In this document: piece after piece, positions 6,010 to 6,373 of the stretch
Layout of the letters: each line of letters begins with the position of its first letter
Numbering within the stretch: position 1 is the first letter of the stretch
Assembly (NCBI GenBank): GCA_017620055.1
Contig: JAFZRD010000128.1
Location: 1 to 6,373, forward strand
DNA length: 6,373 nt
Reading direction: 5' to 3'
Origin: Lachnospiraceae bacterium
Lineage (GTDB): Bacteria > Bacillota_A > Clostridia > Lachnospirales > Lachnospiraceae
Translations under genes and position numbers: made by a program
Notes under the pieces: generated by a model
What the model saw: the letters and a program-made list of their open reading frames with translations, nothing else
Told to the model about the DNA's origin: nothing
The model's database searches: none

Positions 6010-6373
6010 ATGAGCAGCATAGCTATAATCACGGACAGTAACAGCGGAATAACGAGAGAGCATGCCGGCAGGATCGGTGTGGGCGTGCTTCCGATGCCTT
6101 TTACGATCGACGGGGAAGATTACTTCGAGGATGTCAATCTGACGCAGGATCAGTTCTATGAGAAACTGATGAGCGACTGCAAGGTCATGACATCACAGCC
6201 GTCTCCCGATTCGGTCAGGAAGATATGGGACGAGGCACTTTCCAAACATGACGAGGTCGTATACATACCTATGTCGAGCGGGCTGTCGGGATCGACACAG
6301 ACAGCTACGATCCTCAGTGAGGATTATGACGGAAAGGTGTTCGTCGTTGACAACCAGAGGATAAGCGTGACAC
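6010..6373 (+). CDS. DegV family fatty-acid-binding protein, N-terminal part (3' end outside window)
   Basis: DegV proteins bind a single fatty acid in a deep pocket; the FakB members present it to the kinase FakA, which makes acyl-phosphate for phospholipid synthesis. The first 121 of roughly 280 residues are visible. The start I-I-T-D-S-N-S-G-I (6-14) is the DegV opening. Next come P28-M-P-F-T-I-D-G-E (28-36), the M-T61-S-Q-P-S-P block (60-66) whose threonine corresponds to the fatty-acid carboxylate ligand of FakB, S89-S-G-L-S93-G (89-94) with the second ligand serine, and the strand ending V-D-N-Q-R-I-S (113-119). All pocket residues visible in this half are intact. AGGAG (5999-6003) six bases upstream supports the start. 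The gene has its own promoter and is probably not co-dependent on the hypothetical gene before it. Which lipid it binds, and whether a FakA partner is near, cannot be seen. Confidence 0.95.
   Translation, partial: MSSIAIITDSNSGITREHAGRIGVGVLPMPFTIDGEDYFEDVNLTQDQFYEKLMSDCKVMTSQPSPDSVRKIWDEALSKHDEVVYIPMSSGLSGSTQTATILSEDYDGKVFVVDNQRISVT

Overview
The window looks like chromosomal DNA of a low-to-mid-GC Gram-positive bacterium of the class Clostridia, probably a gut or rumen Lachnospiraceae-like lineage. This rests on strong AGGAGG-type ribosome sites, extended -10 promoters, a clostridial-style chemoreceptor, a DegV protein, and a DHH phosphoesterase with a PGDYL-type C-terminal extension. Base composition appears near 50% GC by eye; it was not counted. 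The genus cannot be assigned from the sequence alone.

Layout. The left part (1-1656, minus strand) is a two-gene unit: a 502-residue DHH/DHHA1 phosphoesterase followed, nine bases downstream, by the start of a TIR-domain protein that runs off the left edge. A 183-base divergent intergenic region (1657-1839) carries a promoter for each direction. On the plus strand, 1840-3831 encodes a complete methyl-accepting chemotaxis protein with a double-Cache sensor whose residues fit the amino-acid-binding motif. It converges on, and overlaps by 11 bases, a minus-strand gene (3821-4921) for a membrane-anchored endonuclease/exonuclease/phosphatase-fold protein. A compact 67-base divergent promoter region (4922-4988) separates that gene from an unidentified 328-residue plus-strand protein (4989-5975), which seems to be read from a leaderless transcript. 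A DegV-family lipid-binding protein starts at 6010, has its own promoter overlapping the previous stop codon, and runs off the right edge.

How the genes fit together. Only the DHH-TIR pair looks like an operon. The other genes appear to be separate units with their own promoters, so the window reads as ordinary core/accessory clostridial chromosome rather than one dedicated system. No RNA gene, insertion sequence, CRISPR array or convincing intrinsic terminator was seen, and no stretch of more than 300 bases lacks a gene. The items most worth following are the DHH-TIR pairing, the enlarged C-terminus of the DHH protein with two similar motifs, the predicted amino-acid chemoreceptor, and the leaderless gene of unknown function.
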